From NCBI GenBank assembly GCA_003030785.1, contig PYVH01000013.1:1-49107 (forward strand): a stretch of 49,107 nt of DNA, written 5' to 3'. Source of the stretch: Marinobacter sp. B9-2 (lineage in GTDB: Bacteria; Pseudomonadota; Gammaproteobacteria; Pseudomonadales; Oleiphilaceae). The first letter of the stretch is position 1; the number at the start of each line of letters is the position of its first letter. The notes under the pieces were generated by a model, which was not told the DNA's origin, made no database searches, and saw only the letters and a list, made by a program, of their open reading frames with translations. Positions 16,501-25,357 of the stretch are shown in pieces. The position numbers and the translations under genes were made by a program.

Positions 16501-18678
16501 ATGAAAGCCGTCCGTTATGTGCTGATTGCTGTCGTTGCACTGGTCGTTCTTGCAGTGGCCGCCGTTGCCATTGCCATGGCCGTGATCAACCCCAACGACT
16601 ACAAGCCTCAGATTGAACAGGCCGTTGAGGATGCAACGAACCTGGATCTGATGCTGGAAGGCGACATTGGCTGGTCTTTTATCCCGCTGGGCCTGGAGCT
16701 AAATTCCGTAGAGGCCACACTTGAAGGTGATCGTTTTGTGGCCCTGGAGCAGCTGATTGCCCAGATCGATTTCTGGTCTTTGATTGCCATGTCGCCGCGG
16801 GTGAATACCTTCGTGCTGGACGGACTGGACGCCCGTCTTGAAGTAAACGAACAGGGCGAGGGCAACTGGACCCGCATCATGCCCGAAAAGCCAGCCGGGG
16901 CGGCAACGGAGGAGACAGCCGAGACCCAGGATGAGCAGGCACAGGATAGCGAGGGCGCCGGCGGCGAACCTCTGAACTTCAACGTTGAAAACGTTCAGAT
17001 CAGCAATGCCCAGGTGCACTACACCGACAAAAGCACCGGCCAGTCAGTGACCCTTGAGAACTTCACGGTCAACGCCAGCAACATTACCCTGGGCTCCGAG
17101 TTCCCGCTGGAAATCGGTTTTCGGGTTGCGACGACCCAGCCCACCTTTGAAGTGGATGGCAGCATCAGCGCCCGCCTCGCCGCCAACGAGGCGTTCAACG
17201 AATTCGCCGTATCCGGCCTGAATGCCGTGTTCGACATGACCGGCGAGCCGTTCGGTGGCAAAGAGGTCACGGCTGAACTTGGGGGCTCGGCCAGGGCAAA
17301 CCTGGAAAACGAAACCGCCAATCTGAGCGGCTTTACCGCCAGCCTGGCCAATCTGACCCTGTCTACCGATCTGAATGTCACTGGTTTCGGCGACAAGCCA
17401 ACCCTGAGTGGCGAATTGTCCATCGCCGAATTCTCGCTCAAGGACCTGTTGAACAACCTCGGCCAGCCCGCGGTTGAAACCAGCGATCCGGACGTGCTGG
17501 AAGCTATCGCGTTCTCCACCGGCATTGGCGGCCCTGCCGGAAAGGTGGAGCTTACCGAGCTTACCATCAAACTGGATGACACCACCTTCAATGGCTCCGG
17601 TAGCTACAACCTGGCCGACTCAGGCATCGTCTTTAATCTGCAGGGCGACCAGTTGAATGCCGACCGTTACCTGCCACCCCAGGCAGAAGGAGAAACAGAG
17701 GGAGAAGCCGAGGAAGCACCCGCATCCCAGGAAACCGCTGCAGCTGGCCCCGAGGGCGATCTGCTACCCCTGGAGACTATTCGCAGCTTGCTGCTCGATA
17801 TTGACCTGGGCCTCGGCCAGCTGATCGTCAGCAACCTGACCATCAACGAAATCAAGGCCAGCACCACGGCGAAAAACGGCCTGCTCAAAATTGACGAGTT
17901 CAGCGGCAAACTCTACGAGGGCAGCTTTGGCGCCAACGTGACCATCGACGCCCGCAGCGATAATCCGAAATGGACCGTGGGTTCAGACGTCACCAACGTA
18001 CAGACCCTGCCCCTGCTCACCGATCTGGCGGAGGTGGAGATGCTCGCCGGCGGCGCAAACCTCAAGGTGAACGCCACCACCACCGGCAACCGCATCTCGG
18101 CCCTGCGCAGCAATGCTGACGGCCAGATCAGCTTCAACCTGGCAGAGGGCGAGTTCCGCCAGATGAACCTGACCCGCATGGCCTGCCAGGGCATCGCCCT
18201 GGTCAACCAGGAAGATCTGACAACCACAGACTGGGGCACCAGCACACCGTTCAACGACATGCGTGGCACCCTCGACATCAACGGTAACACCCTGAACAAC
18301 ACCGATCTGGTGGCAGCACTGGCCGGCATGCGCCTTGAGGGCAATGGCACCGTCGATATGGCCCAGAGCCAGCTGGACTATGAGGTGGGCCTGAGAGTCG
18401 TCGGCGAAATCCACAGGGACAACGCCTGCCGTGTCACCGAATACGTACAAAATGCGGTAATTCCTGTGGAGTGTCGGGGCAACTTCGCCGAGGACCCGGC
18501 CGGCCTATGTTCTTTCGATGGATCCCGCTTCCGGGACACCCTGAAAACCATCGCGGAAAACGCCGCCAAGGCCAAAGCTCGAGAAGAAGTCGACAAGGCA
18601 AAGACCAAGGCAGAGGAAAAGGTGAAAGAAAAGGTCCAGGAGCAGATCGGCGACAAGCTGAAGGGTCTGTTCAACTGA
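16501..18678 (+). CDS. asmA: AsmA family protein
   Basis: This is a 725-residue envelope protein of the AsmA family, anchored by one N-terminal helix (about 4-28) with the remainder in the periplasm. Family members are thought to help move phospholipids to the outer membrane or affect its assembly. The N-terminal block VINPNDYKPQIEQAVEDATN and the repeated beta-rich segments are typical. Two Glu/Ala/Gln-rich linkers are visible (about 130-155 and 395-420). The last 40 residues are a charged Lys/Glu helix. AGGAAGG lies before the ATG. The stop overlaps the mutY start as TGATG. Confidence 0.9.
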   Translation: MKAVRYVLIAVVALVVLAVAAVAIAMAVINPNDYKPQIEQAVEDATNLDLMLEGDIGWSFIPLGLELNSVEATLEGDRFVALEQLIAQIDFWSLIAMSPRVNTFVLDGLDARLEVNEQGEGNWTRIMPEKPAGAATEETAETQDEQAQDSEGAGGEPLNFNVENVQISNAQVHYTDKSTGQSVTLENFTVNASNITLGSEFPLEIGFRVATTQPTFEVDGSISARLAANEAFNEFAVSGLNAVFDMTGEPFGGKEVTAELGGSARANLENETANLSGFTASLANLTLSTDLNVTGFGDKPTLSGELSIAEFSLKDLLNNLGQPAVETSDPDVLEAIAFSTGIGGPAGKVELTELTIKLDDTTFNGSGSYNLADSGIVFNLQGDQLNADRYLPPQAEGETEGEAEEAPASQETAAAGPEGDLLPLETIRSLLLDIDLGLGQLIVSNLTINEIKASTTAKNGLLKIDEFSGKLYEGSFGANVTIDARSDNPKWTVGSDVTNVQTLPLLTDLAEVEMLAGGANLKVNATTTGNRISALRSNADGQISFNLAEGEFRQMNLTRMACQGIALVNQEDLTTTDWGTSTPFNDMRGTLDINGNTLNNTDLVAALAGMRLEGNGTVDMAQSQLDYEVGLRVVGEIHRDNACRVTEYVQNAVIPVECRGNFAEDPAGLCSFDGSRFRDTLKTIAENAAKAKAREEVDKAKTKAEEKVKEKVQEQIGDKLKGLFN

Positions 18679-19745
18679 TGCCCGACCGTTTCGCCGACAA
18701 ACTGCTGCAATGGTACGACAACCACGGCCGGCATGACCTGCCGTGGCACCACAACCGGAACGCCTATCGGGTATGGGTTTCGGAAATCATGTTGCAGCAG
18801 ACCCAGGTAACCACCGTTATCCCCTACTTTGAGGCGTTCATGGAACGTTTTCCCGACGCCCATGCCCTGGCCGAAGCCCCCGTGGATGATGTACTCAGCC
18901 ACTGGTCTGGCCTTGGTTACTACGCCCGGGCCCGCAACCTGCAGAAAGCCGCGCAAACGGTGGTTCGCGAATTTGGTGGCGAATTTCCACAGACTCAGGA
19001 AGAGCTTGAAACCCTGACCGGAATCGGCCGCTCCACAGCCGCCGCCATTCTGGCCCAGGCCTTCGGCATTCGCGCCGCCATTCTGGACGGCAACGTGAAA
19101 CGTGTGCTGGCCCGCTACCATGCCATCCCCGGCTGGCCGGGACAGACCGCCGTGCTCAACCAACTCTGGCAACGGGCCGAGGAGCATACTCCGGAACAAC
19201 GGGTGCGCGACTACACCCAGGGCATTATGGATCTGGGCGCCATGGTGTGTACCCGTAGCCGGCCGGCCTGTGACAGCTGCCCGCTGCAAGAGGGCTGCAA
19301 GGCCTACGCCCAGGGGGAAACCTCACTCTACCCCGGTTCCAAACCGAAAAAGGCCAAGCCGGAGAAAACCACCTGGATGGTCATCCTCGAGGACGGCGAG
19401 GGGCGAATCCTCTTGGAACGGCGCCCGCCCAGTGGTATCTGGGGCGGCCTCTGGAGCCTGCCGGAACTGGACCCGGCCTACGGCGCCGACGAGCTTCAGG
19501 AAGCCTGCGAACAGAGCCTGGGGCTGGAATGCGCAGAGCCGGAGCTGATCAGCGGCTTCCGACATACCTTCTCCCATTACCACCTGCACATACAGCCGGC
19601 CCGCCTGAACGTCACCGGCGACGCCAACACCGTTGCAGACAGGGATCATCTGAAATGGCTGCACCGCCATGAAGCCCTGAACCTCGGTCTGCCGGCGCCG
19701 ATCCGGTCGCTGCTTACCGAACCTGAGCAAGCCGCCCTGCTCTGA
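18678..19745 (+). CDS. mutY: Adenine DNA glycosylase MutY
   Basis: MutY removes adenine mispaired with 8-oxoguanine. The protein is 355 residues. Catalytic Glu36 lies in SEIMLQQTQ and Asp137 in ILDGNVKR, with the helix-hairpin-helix LTGIGRST between. The [4Fe-4S] ligands are Cys191, Cys198, Cys201 and Cys207 with the standard C-x6-C-x2-C-x5-C spacing. The C-terminal part is the NUDIX-like domain that recognises 8-oxoG. The ATG at 18678 overlaps the asmA stop; the open frame extends upstream but only inside asmA. Confidence 0.97.
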   Translation: MPDRFADKLLQWYDNHGRHDLPWHHNRNAYRVWVSEIMLQQTQVTTVIPYFEAFMERFPDAHALAEAPVDDVLSHWSGLGYYARARNLQKAAQTVVREFGGEFPQTQEELETLTGIGRSTAAAILAQAFGIRAAILDGNVKRVLARYHAIPGWPGQTAVLNQLWQRAEEHTPEQRVRDYTQGIMDLGAMVCTRSRPACDSCPLQEGCKAYAQGETSLYPGSKPKKAKPEKTTWMVILEDGEGRILLERRPPSGIWGGLWSLPELDPAYGADELQEACEQSLGLECAEPELISGFRHTFSHYHLHIQPARLNVTGDANTVADRDHLKWLHRHEALNLGLPAPIRSLLTEPEQAALL

Positions 19746-19830
19746 TTTGATCCGACTCGGTCCGCTAGCGCCCTCAGCCGCAACGATCTGTTATCATCAC
19801 CGCCAGCAACATTTGCCAACAGGAGCCACC

Positions 19831-20103
19831 ATGAGCCGTACCGTTTTCTGCCGCAAATACCAGAAAGAACTGGAAGGCCTGGACTTCCCGCCCATGCCCG
19901 GCGCCAAGGGCCAGGACATTTTCGAGAATATTTCGAAGCAGGCCTGGGAAGAATGGCAGGCCCAGCAGACCATGCTGATCAACGAGAAACACCTGAGCCT
20001 GATGGACCCGAACACCCGCAAGTACCTGCAGGCGCAGATGGAACATTTCTTCAACAACGAACCGTTCGACAAGGCCGAAGGCTACGTTCCACCGGAACAA
20101 TAA
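19831..20103 (+). CDS. yggX: Probable Fe(2+)-trafficking protein YggX
   Basis: This is a 90-residue small cytoplasmic protein linked to protection of iron-sulfur clusters from oxidation. It has the conserved start SRTVFCRKY with Cys7, followed by GLDFPPMPG and [16 protein letters not shown] precedes the ATG. It follows mutY by 85 bases, an order conserved in enterics and pseudomonads, which fits since MutY carries an Fe-S cluster. Confidence 0.97.
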   Translation: MSRTVFCRKYQKELEGLDFPPMPGAKGQDIFENISKQAWEEWQAQQTMLINEKHLSLMDPNTRKYLQAQMEHFFNNEPFDKAEGYVPPEQ

Positions 20104-20129
20104 CCCCGGATTGATCAAAGCCTGAGCAT

Positions 20130-20158
20130 GCCTGAAAAGATTCAGAAATTTTTCAGGC
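20130..20158 (+). terminator. Possible terminator hairpin after yggX
   Basis: GCCTGAAAA (20130-20138) pairs with TTTTCAGGC (20150-20158) around an 11-base loop, 27 bases after the stop. No T run follows outside the stem, so termination efficiency is doubtful. Confidence 0.4.
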
Positions 20159-20164
20159 CTAGCC

Positions 20165-20193
20165 TTGACTCAAAACATCGAAACCGGTTTAAT
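20165..20193 (+). promoter_or_regulatory. Promoter of the tRNA-Phe gene
   Basis: TTGACT (20165-20170) and TTTAAT (20188-20193) are 17 bases apart, followed by a GC-rich discriminator (AGCGCCCCG). Such discriminators are typical of growth-rate and stringent control of stable RNA genes (known); its use here is inferred. Confidence 0.75.
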
Positions 20194-20224
20194 AGCGCCC
20201 CGTTGCACAGCAGTAGCGCAACAC

Positions 20225-20300
20225 GCCCGGATAGCTCAGTTGGTAGAGCAGGGGATTGAAAATCCCCGTGTCGGTGGTTCGATTCCGCCTCCGGGCACCA
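20225..20300 (+). tRNA. tRNA-Phe (anticodon GAA)
   Basis: This is a 76-base cloverleaf with the 3' CCA encoded. The acceptor arms GCCCGGA/TCCGGGC pair fully, the D arm contains AGCTCAGTTGGTAGAGC, and the anticodon stem GGGGA/TCCCC carries GAA at 20258-20260. The T arm has GGTTCGATTCC. It has its own promoter and terminator. Confidence 0.98.
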
Positions 20301-20312
20301 TTACGAATTCAG

Positions 20313-20343
20313 ACAGAACCCGCCATGTGCGGGTTCTGTTGTT
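20313..20343 (+). terminator. Rho-independent terminator after tRNA-Phe
   Basis: ACAGAACCCGC and GCGGGTTCTGT form an 11-bp stem with a 5-base loop, followed by TGTTT. It begins 13 bases after the tRNA. Confidence 0.85.
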
Positions 20344-20365
20344 TCTGACGCCCGAGAAAACCGAT

Positions 20366-20554
20366 TCACGCTGAGACTCTTTGGGCATGACTCGCCCTGG
20401 GATCAATGCGCTCTTCCATCAGCCGTCGTTCACACATGGCTCTTTTCAGTTCCGAGTAATTAGTGGGGCTCGGATCCTCTTCGTAACGCTCCTGAGCCAT
20501 TCTCGCCAGGTCACATTTATCAAGCCATTTCTCGATCAGCTCTGTCGTCTTCAT
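20366..20554 (-). CDS. Small hypothetical protein, 62 residues
   Basis: I do not recognise this protein. It is soluble, highly charged and predicted to be mostly helical, with no signal peptide or membrane segment. Two cysteines are present. GAGG lies just before the ATG at 20554; an in-frame GTG at 20560 is the alternative start. It is convergent with the tRNA-Phe transcript and its end lies about 20 bases beyond the tRNA terminator. The amino-acid composition and ribosome site make it a plausible real gene. Confidence 0.5.
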   Translation of the reverse strand: MKTTELIEKWLDKCDLARMAQERYEEDPSPTNYSELKRAMCERRLMEERIDPRASHAQRVSA

Positions 20555-20870
20555 AGCCACCTCGTCTATTTGAATTCACTCGGTCAGCATAAAGACGTGG
20601 GGCCGGAGCTATCTCGGTTGTTTTTCGCATGAATTGTGGCAAATGATGGCATTCATTGCGGGCTAACACTGAGGACCGCATCCGCTCGCGCAGCAAAACG
20701 ATTGCGTGCGATGTTTAAAGCTGGCTGAACAGGCCCGGAAGTATTGAGCTTACTTCCATTACATAAATGTGACAAAGTAATGTGCTGAGAGCCGAACCCT
20801 GCCAGATTAATGATGTCGCGCCCTGACTGCGCGAAGACAAACCCGAGCCAATTGCGGGAAGGGTGAACCA
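20555..20870. other. Gene-free stretch upstream of the Na/Pi cotransporter
   Basis: I find no convincing gene in this stretch of 316 bases. It holds the 5' region of the small minus-strand gene and of the plus-strand transporter. CATTAC (20757-20762) and GTAATG (20777-20782) form a short inverted repeat. I see neither a clear -35/-10 pair nor a recognisable Pho box. Confidence 0.5.
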
Positions 20871-22679
20871 ATGAACTACCGCCAACTCATCCTCGCCGGA
20901 ATACTCGGGCTTCTGGCATTTGCGCTTTGGACCAGCCCCGAGTTCAAACACATCGCTGCCGGGGTTGCCATCTTCCTGTTTGGCATGCTTTCGCTCGAGA
21001 ATGGGTTTCGTCAATTTACCGGCGGGCTTCTGGAGAGGCTACTACGCCGGACCACGGATACGATTCCGAAGAGTCTGGGTTTTGGCATCGTCAGCACCGC
21101 CATTATGCAATCCAGTTCTCTGGTATCGGTCATTACCATATCGTTCCTGAGCGCCGGCCTGCTTCCGCTGATCACCGGCATTGGCATCATTTTCGGAGCC
21201 AACCTTGGCACCACAACCGGGGCCTGGCTGTTCGCAACTATTGGCATGAAGATGAGTCTCTCGGCCTTTGCTTTGCCGATGCTTGTTTTCGGCGTGGTCC
21301 TGAACTTTCAGCAATCCCGCGTGCTCAAGGCCTTTGGTTCGATTCTGGCCGGACTGGGGTTTCTGTTTCTCGGCATAGATTTCATGAAGGAAGGATTCGA
21401 AAGCTACCAGTCGGCGGTCGATCTACGCGACTATGCGATGACGGGCATAACCGGACTGCTCATCTACACGGGGCTCGGAATTCTGGCGACCGTCGTCATG
21501 CAGTCGAGCCACGCGACTCTGGCCCTGACCCTGGCCGGCCTGGCCACAGGCCAGGTAACCTATGAGAACGCTCTGGCCCTGGCTATCGGTGCCAATATTG
21601 GCACCACGGTGACCGCGCTGATAGGCGGTCTCAGCGCGAATATCGCCGGCAAGCGGCTGGCAGGCGCCCACCTTTTGTTCAATATATCGACGGCGGCAAT
21701 TGCACTGGTGCTGATTGAGCCGCTTCGGTGGTCCGTCGACAGCCTGTCAGCTCTTATGTCGATCGCAGAAGATGATTACACAGTCAAACTCGCCGTGTTT
21801 CACACCCTGTTCAACTGCCTGGGCGTCGCCGTGATGTTGCCATTGATATCACGTATGGCGAGCGCGCTGGAGCACTGGTTGCCGGAGCGAGAGGAAGAGG
21901 CCGCGGCGCAGCCCAAGTACCTGAACCCCGCTGCGATGGACTTTCCCGATAGCGCAAACGCAGCAGTCCGCCGTGAAGTCTGGCACCTGTTCGATCAAGC
22001 CTTTGTCATCCTCGCCCATGGTCTTCACCTGCATCGTGAACAGATCCGCAACTGCGATGATCTGGAATGGATGATCAATCATAGCCGGGAGCGTATCGAC
22101 ATCGACATCGACCTGGTCTACCGGCAGCGCGTCAAGCAGCTTTATAACGCCATCCTCGATTTCATTTCCGGGCGAATGGCGCGCATGTCCCCCGCCAGTT
22201 CCACCGACTCCCTCTACCGTTTGCAGCACGCCGCCGCCGAAATGGTGGAAGCCATCAAGCACGTCAAACACCTGCGCAAGAATCTCACCAACTACATGGT
22301 TGCGGACAATACAGCGATCCGTAATGAGTACAATGATCTCCGGCTGCGGGTTGCGATGGTGCTCCGCGAGACTCATCGGTTTTACGAGGGAAACTTTGAC
22401 GATGCCAGCACGGCAATACTGGAGCTGGACGAGATCGCTGTGCGTGCCCGAGTGGACCGAGAATCCATGGTCGCTCGCGTTACGCGACTCCTCGGGGCAA
22501 AGCGGATTGATTCGGCAATGGCCACCTCTCTGCTCAATGATTCCGCCTATGCCAGCGAGACAGTGGATGCTATTCTCAGTGGAACGCGTGCGCTCCTTAC
22601 AGCTACGGATGTGGAAGCAGCCCGGACTACGGAGGCACTGTCGGTGAGCGATGAGGGCCAGGCAGAAATTACCGTCTGA
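20871..22679 (+). CDS. Na/Pi cotransporter family protein with PhoU-like C-terminal domain
   Basis: This is a 602-residue inner-membrane transporter of the NptA/YjbB type, which moves phosphate (often outward in bacteria) with sodium. The two inverted repeats carry QSSS (80-83) with GANLGTTTG, and QSSH (211-214) with GANIGTTVTA (240-249), the family signature. Residues from about 355 to 590 are hydrophilic and helical and resemble PhoU, suggesting coupling to phosphate signalling. GGAAGGG lies before the ATG. The next gene starts 62 bases downstream, and a PiT transporter lies convergently beyond it. Confidence 0.92.
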   Translation: MNYRQLILAGILGLLAFALWTSPEFKHIAAGVAIFLFGMLSLENGFRQFTGGLLERLLRRTTDTIPKSLGFGIVSTAIMQSSSLVSVITISFLSAGLLPLITGIGIIFGANLGTTTGAWLFATIGMKMSLSAFALPMLVFGVVLNFQQSRVLKAFGSILAGLGFLFLGIDFMKEGFESYQSAVDLRDYAMTGITGLLIYTGLGILATVVMQSSHATLALTLAGLATGQVTYENALALAIGANIGTTVTALIGGLSANIAGKRLAGAHLLFNISTAAIALVLIEPLRWSVDSLSALMSIAEDDYTVKLAVFHTLFNCLGVAVMLPLISRMASALEHWLPEREEEAAAQPKYLNPAAMDFPDSANAAVRREVWHLFDQAFVILAHGLHLHREQIRNCDDLEWMINHSRERIDIDIDLVYRQRVKQLYNAILDFISGRMARMSPASSTDSLYRLQHAAAEMVEAIKHVKHLRKNLTNYMVADNTAIRNEYNDLRLRVAMVLRETHRFYEGNFDDASTAILELDEIAVRARVDRESMVARVTRLLGAKRIDSAMATSLLNDSAYASETVDAILSGTRALLTATDVEAARTTEALSVSDEGQAEITV

Positions 22680-22741
22680 GGCGTTACCGGCCCGTGACTA
22701 ACTCCAGGCCGACCAATCTTCGAACACGGCGGAGTCGGACA

Positions 22742-22987
22742 ATGGGTTTCAAGGATTTGGTGGCGAGGCTTGATGATATTCTGCGCGAACACGACAAGGG
22801 CAAATCCCTCAAGCGCAAGGAACTGAAACACCTCAAGCAGGAGCTGGAAAAAAAGCAGGCGAAATACCGCGAACGACTCGATTCCGGCTCGTCAGAGGAA
22901 ACACCGGCTCAGACCGAGGTTCGCCTCCGAGTTGTGGAGGCACAACTCGCTAAACTGCGAGAGCTTATGGAAGAAGCATCCCTCTGA
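22742..22987 (+). CDS. Small coiled-coil protein between two phosphate transporters
   Basis: This is an 81-residue protein with no known function. It is almost entirely charged helix: residues 20-45 (Lys/Glu-rich) and 58-80 have heptad-like leucines and suggest an antiparallel or dimeric coiled coil. No signal peptide or membrane segment is present. GGAG lies 9-12 bases before the ATG at 22742; an ATG at 22694 in the same frame has no ribosome site. The last 23 bases overlap the 3' end of the convergent PiT gene. It probably shares a transcript with the Na/Pi cotransporter, which hints at a role near phosphate transport, but that is speculation. Confidence 0.7.
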   Translation: MGFKDLVARLDDILREHDKGKSLKRKELKHLKQELEKKQAKYRERLDSGSSEETPAQTEVRLRVVEAQLAKLRELMEEASL

Positions 22988-24536
22988 TAGTAAAGAACAA
23001 TACAGCTGCCAGCAGCGCCGATAACGGTACCGTAATCAACCAGGCAGCCACGATCCTGAATACCGCCGACCGCTTGACAAGCTCCTGACGGTACACTTTT
23101 TTCAGGCTCTTCCGCTCGCTTTTCGAAATCGGTACGGCACCACCATTTTGCCGCTTGAGATTCTTGAGGATCTCTCCCTTCTCTTCGAACGAGGCTTCAT
23201 CGAACTCCTCAAGCAGACGCTCTACTTTCTCCCGATCTTCTCCGGCATGATGCGCCTCGATTTCGTCGATCTTCTGGCGATAAGTGGTTTTGAGATGCTC
23301 GCGCAGAAAGCCGACTCCGAAAACGCCCCCGATGGCAATGTGGGTCGAGCTCACAGGAAGGCCAAGCTGGCTTGCGATGATAACGGTAATCGCCGCCGCC
23401 ATGGCGACGCAGAAGGCACGCATGCGGTCGAGTTCCGTGATCTCGGATCCGACAGTGCGTATGAGCTTGGGGCCGTACAATGCCAGACCGAGAGCAATTC
23501 CGAGCGCCCCCACCAACAACACCCAGCTAGGGATCGCCGCCTGTGCCGCGACACCACCTTGAAGCACGGCTTCATTGATCGCGGCCAGCGGGCCCACCGC
23601 ATTCGCAACATCATTCGCCCCATGCGCGAAACTCAGAAGCGCAGCCGAAAAAATTAACGGGTATGTGAACAGGCTATCGACCCCCGCTTTACTGTTTTCC
23701 ACTTCGACAGAAGAGCGGGCAATAAGCCATTTCGTGATCCACCACACGATGCCGCCAACAACCGCGCCGATGCCTATGGCGGGAAGGAAGCCAATGTCGA
23801 CTAGCTTGCCTAGCCCCTTGATTACAAGATACGTGGAAAAGGCCCAGGCCATTATCGCGACGAACAGTGGTACGTTGTATTTGGCGGCCTGAGCGATGTC
23901 CCGCTTGTAAGTGATCCGGCGTTTGATCAGGTACAGGGAAAGTGCTGCGATGGCCCCACCCAGCACCGGCGATATAACCCAGCTAGCGGCAATCTGACCG
24001 AACTGACTCCAATCCACGATATCTACACCACCCGCCGCTATACCCGCGCCCATGACACCGCCGACGATTGAGTGGGTCGTGGATACAGGTGCCCCGATAT
24101 AGGTGGCCGTATTCAACCAGAGCGAAGCGGCAAGCAACGCCGCCATCATGAGCCAGATAAAAGTGTCGGGATCTCCGATCAGCGCAGGATCGATAATTCC
24201 TTTCTTGATGGTGCCTACGACATCGCCGCCCGCTATAAGCGCGCCACTGGCCTCAAAGATTGCCGCTATCGCGATTGCCCCGGTCAGGGTCAATGCTTTG
24301 GAACCGACCGCGGGGCCCACATTATTGGCGACATCATTCGCGCCGATGTTCATCGCCATGTACCCGCCAATCATGGCGGCTATCACCAGCATGACGATGT
24401 TTGGAGCGTCAGCTCCGATCGAGCGCACGTACAACATAATCCCCGCCAGAAAAATCACCGCCAGGCCGATACGAAAAACCTCGGCTCGACCGTAACGGGT
24501 CGCCCTTTCTATGGCATTGATTTGATCCAGCTCCAT
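22965..24536 (-). CDS. pit: PiT-family inorganic phosphate transporter
   Basis: This is a 523-residue inner-membrane phosphate symporter. The two PiT signature repeats are present: GANDVANNVGP near residue 65 and GANDVANAVGP near residue 305, each followed later by PVSTTHSIVGG and PVSSTHIAIGG. A hydrophilic, Glu/Lys-rich loop of about 100 residues (about 405-490) precedes the last membrane helix. The gene is convergent with the small coiled-coil gene and overlaps it. The upstream neighbour is a universal stress protein on the same strand, separated by a terminator. Confidence 0.95.
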   Translation of the reverse strand: MELDQINAIERATRYGRAEVFRIGLAVIFLAGIMLYVRSIGADAPNIVMLVIAAMIGGYMAMNIGANDVANNVGPAVGSKALTLTGAIAIAAIFEASGALIAGGDVVGTIKKGIIDPALIGDPDTFIWLMMAALLAASLWLNTATYIGAPVSTTHSIVGGVMGAGIAAGGVDIVDWSQFGQIAASWVISPVLGGAIAALSLYLIKRRITYKRDIAQAAKYNVPLFVAIMAWAFSTYLVIKGLGKLVDIGFLPAIGIGAVVGGIVWWITKWLIARSSVEVENSKAGVDSLFTYPLIFSAALLSFAHGANDVANAVGPLAAINEAVLQGGVAAQAAIPSWVLLVGALGIALGLALYGPKLIRTVGSEITELDRMRAFCVAMAAAITVIIASQLGLPVSSTHIAIGGVFGVGFLREHLKTTYRQKIDEIEAHHAGEDREKVERLLEEFDEASFEEKGEILKNLKRQNGGAVPISKSERKSLKKVYRQELVKRSAVFRIVAAWLITVPLSALLAAVLFFTIRGMLLP

Positions 24537-24580
24537 ATTTGCGCCGCCATCTGTCGATATCTAATGCAAACCTCTGAGCA

Positions 24581-24613
24581 AAAAAAACCGCGATCAAAAT
24601 CGCGGTTTTTTTT
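24581..24613 (-). terminator. Rho-independent terminator after the universal stress gene
   Basis: The stem AACCGCGAT/ATCGCGGTT with loop CAAA is flanked by A7 and T8 runs, so it can act in both directions. It lies 16 bases past the usp stop and separates usp from the pit gene. Confidence 0.88.
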
Positions 24614-24628
24614 GCAATTGAACCATTG

Positions 24629-25069
24629 CTATTCGCTTACAACGGTCACCGGACGATGGGCGTGCCTGATGACCTTCTCACTGACACTACCAAGAGTAAG
24701 ACTTCTCAGCATTGAGTCGCCTCGCCGGCCCAGAAACATGTGGGAGCCGGGATTTTCATCGAGATACTCGACGATTTCCTTGGCTGGGTCCCCTTGAAGC
24801 AGAACTTCGTCCGCCGGCTCAACAATCCCGCTTACCGCCTGTTTCGCGGCATCAAATGCCTTGCGTCCGTATTCGTTGGCTTCTTCGTCAATGTCACTCT
24901 GCGGTATACCACTGACGATCAGTCTCTCGAGCTTGGTACCGGGGAAGACGGCAAGCAGTTTGAGTGGCTGGCTGGTCGCTTTGGCAAGCTCCGCTGCCAT
25001 TTTGGCGGCATGCAACGAATGCTCTGAGCCGTCGCACGCCACTACAATGCTTTGAGTACCGTTAGCCAT
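24629..25069 (-). CDS. Universal stress protein (UspA family, ATP-binding type)
   Basis: This is a 146-residue cytoplasmic single-domain Usp. The start IVVACDGSEHS (8-18) and the C-terminal motif G-x2-G-x9-GS (Gly114, Gly117, Gly127-Ser128) match the ATP-binding subclass. Such proteins raise survival in stress, low oxygen or stasis; the exact partner is unknown. A possible FNR/Anr-type site lies about 63 bases upstream. It is divergent from the CaCA antiporter gene. Confidence 0.93.
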   Translation of the reverse strand: MANGTQSIVVACDGSEHSLHAAKMAAELAKATSQPLKLLAVFPGTKLERLIVSGIPQSDIDEEANEYGRKAFDAAKQAVSGIVEPADEVLLQGDPAKEIVEYLDENPGSHMFLGRRGDSMLRSLTLGSVSEKVIRHAHRPVTVVSE

Positions 25070-25131
25070 GATCCTCTCTCCCTTCCTGTTGGATGTACTT
25101 TCAACATAACACTGATGCGCAAGCCGGATGA

Positions 25132-25145
25132 TTGACCCAAGTCAT
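25132..25145. promoter_or_regulatory. Possible FNR/Anr-like site upstream of usp
   Basis: TTGACCCAAGTCAT resembles TTGAT-N4-ATCAA with one changed base in each half and a final mismatch. usp genes are often controlled by low oxygen in related bacteria (known). The match is imperfect, and the site lies in a 288-base divergent region that also serves the antiporter gene. Confidence 0.3.
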
Positions 25146-25357
25146 ACACCCGGGTGACTCCTTTAGGGCTTAACTTTCCGATGAACACCATTCATTCCGT
25201 GGAATGCTATGACTCAGTGTAGATGACAAGGCATCAAAATCTATTCAGAAGATCCCGAAGGTGGGAAATGCCCGGAATTTATACTTATTGCAGTAACCTG
25301 TGGCACCATCGATTCTTGCGCTGCCGAGACGGCAAAAGACGATAAGGAGTGATTGAA

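Noticed and set aside
18471-18677. Upstream extension of mutY by 69 codons
   Set aside because: It lies inside asmA in another frame and is Arg/Gly/Gln-rich; MutY homologues begin at the ATG overlapping the asmA stop.
20225-20300. tRNA-Phe as an attachment site of an integrated element
   Set aside because: I found no repeat of the tRNA 3' end and no integrase in the window.
20700-20800. Pho box or promoter before the Na/Pi cotransporter
   Set aside because: No CTGTCAT-like repeats, and the possible TTGAGC has no -10 at a usable distance.
20653-20871. Small minus-strand open frames before the Na/Pi cotransporter
   Set aside because: No ribosome site, no recognisable domain, and composition unlike neighbouring genes.
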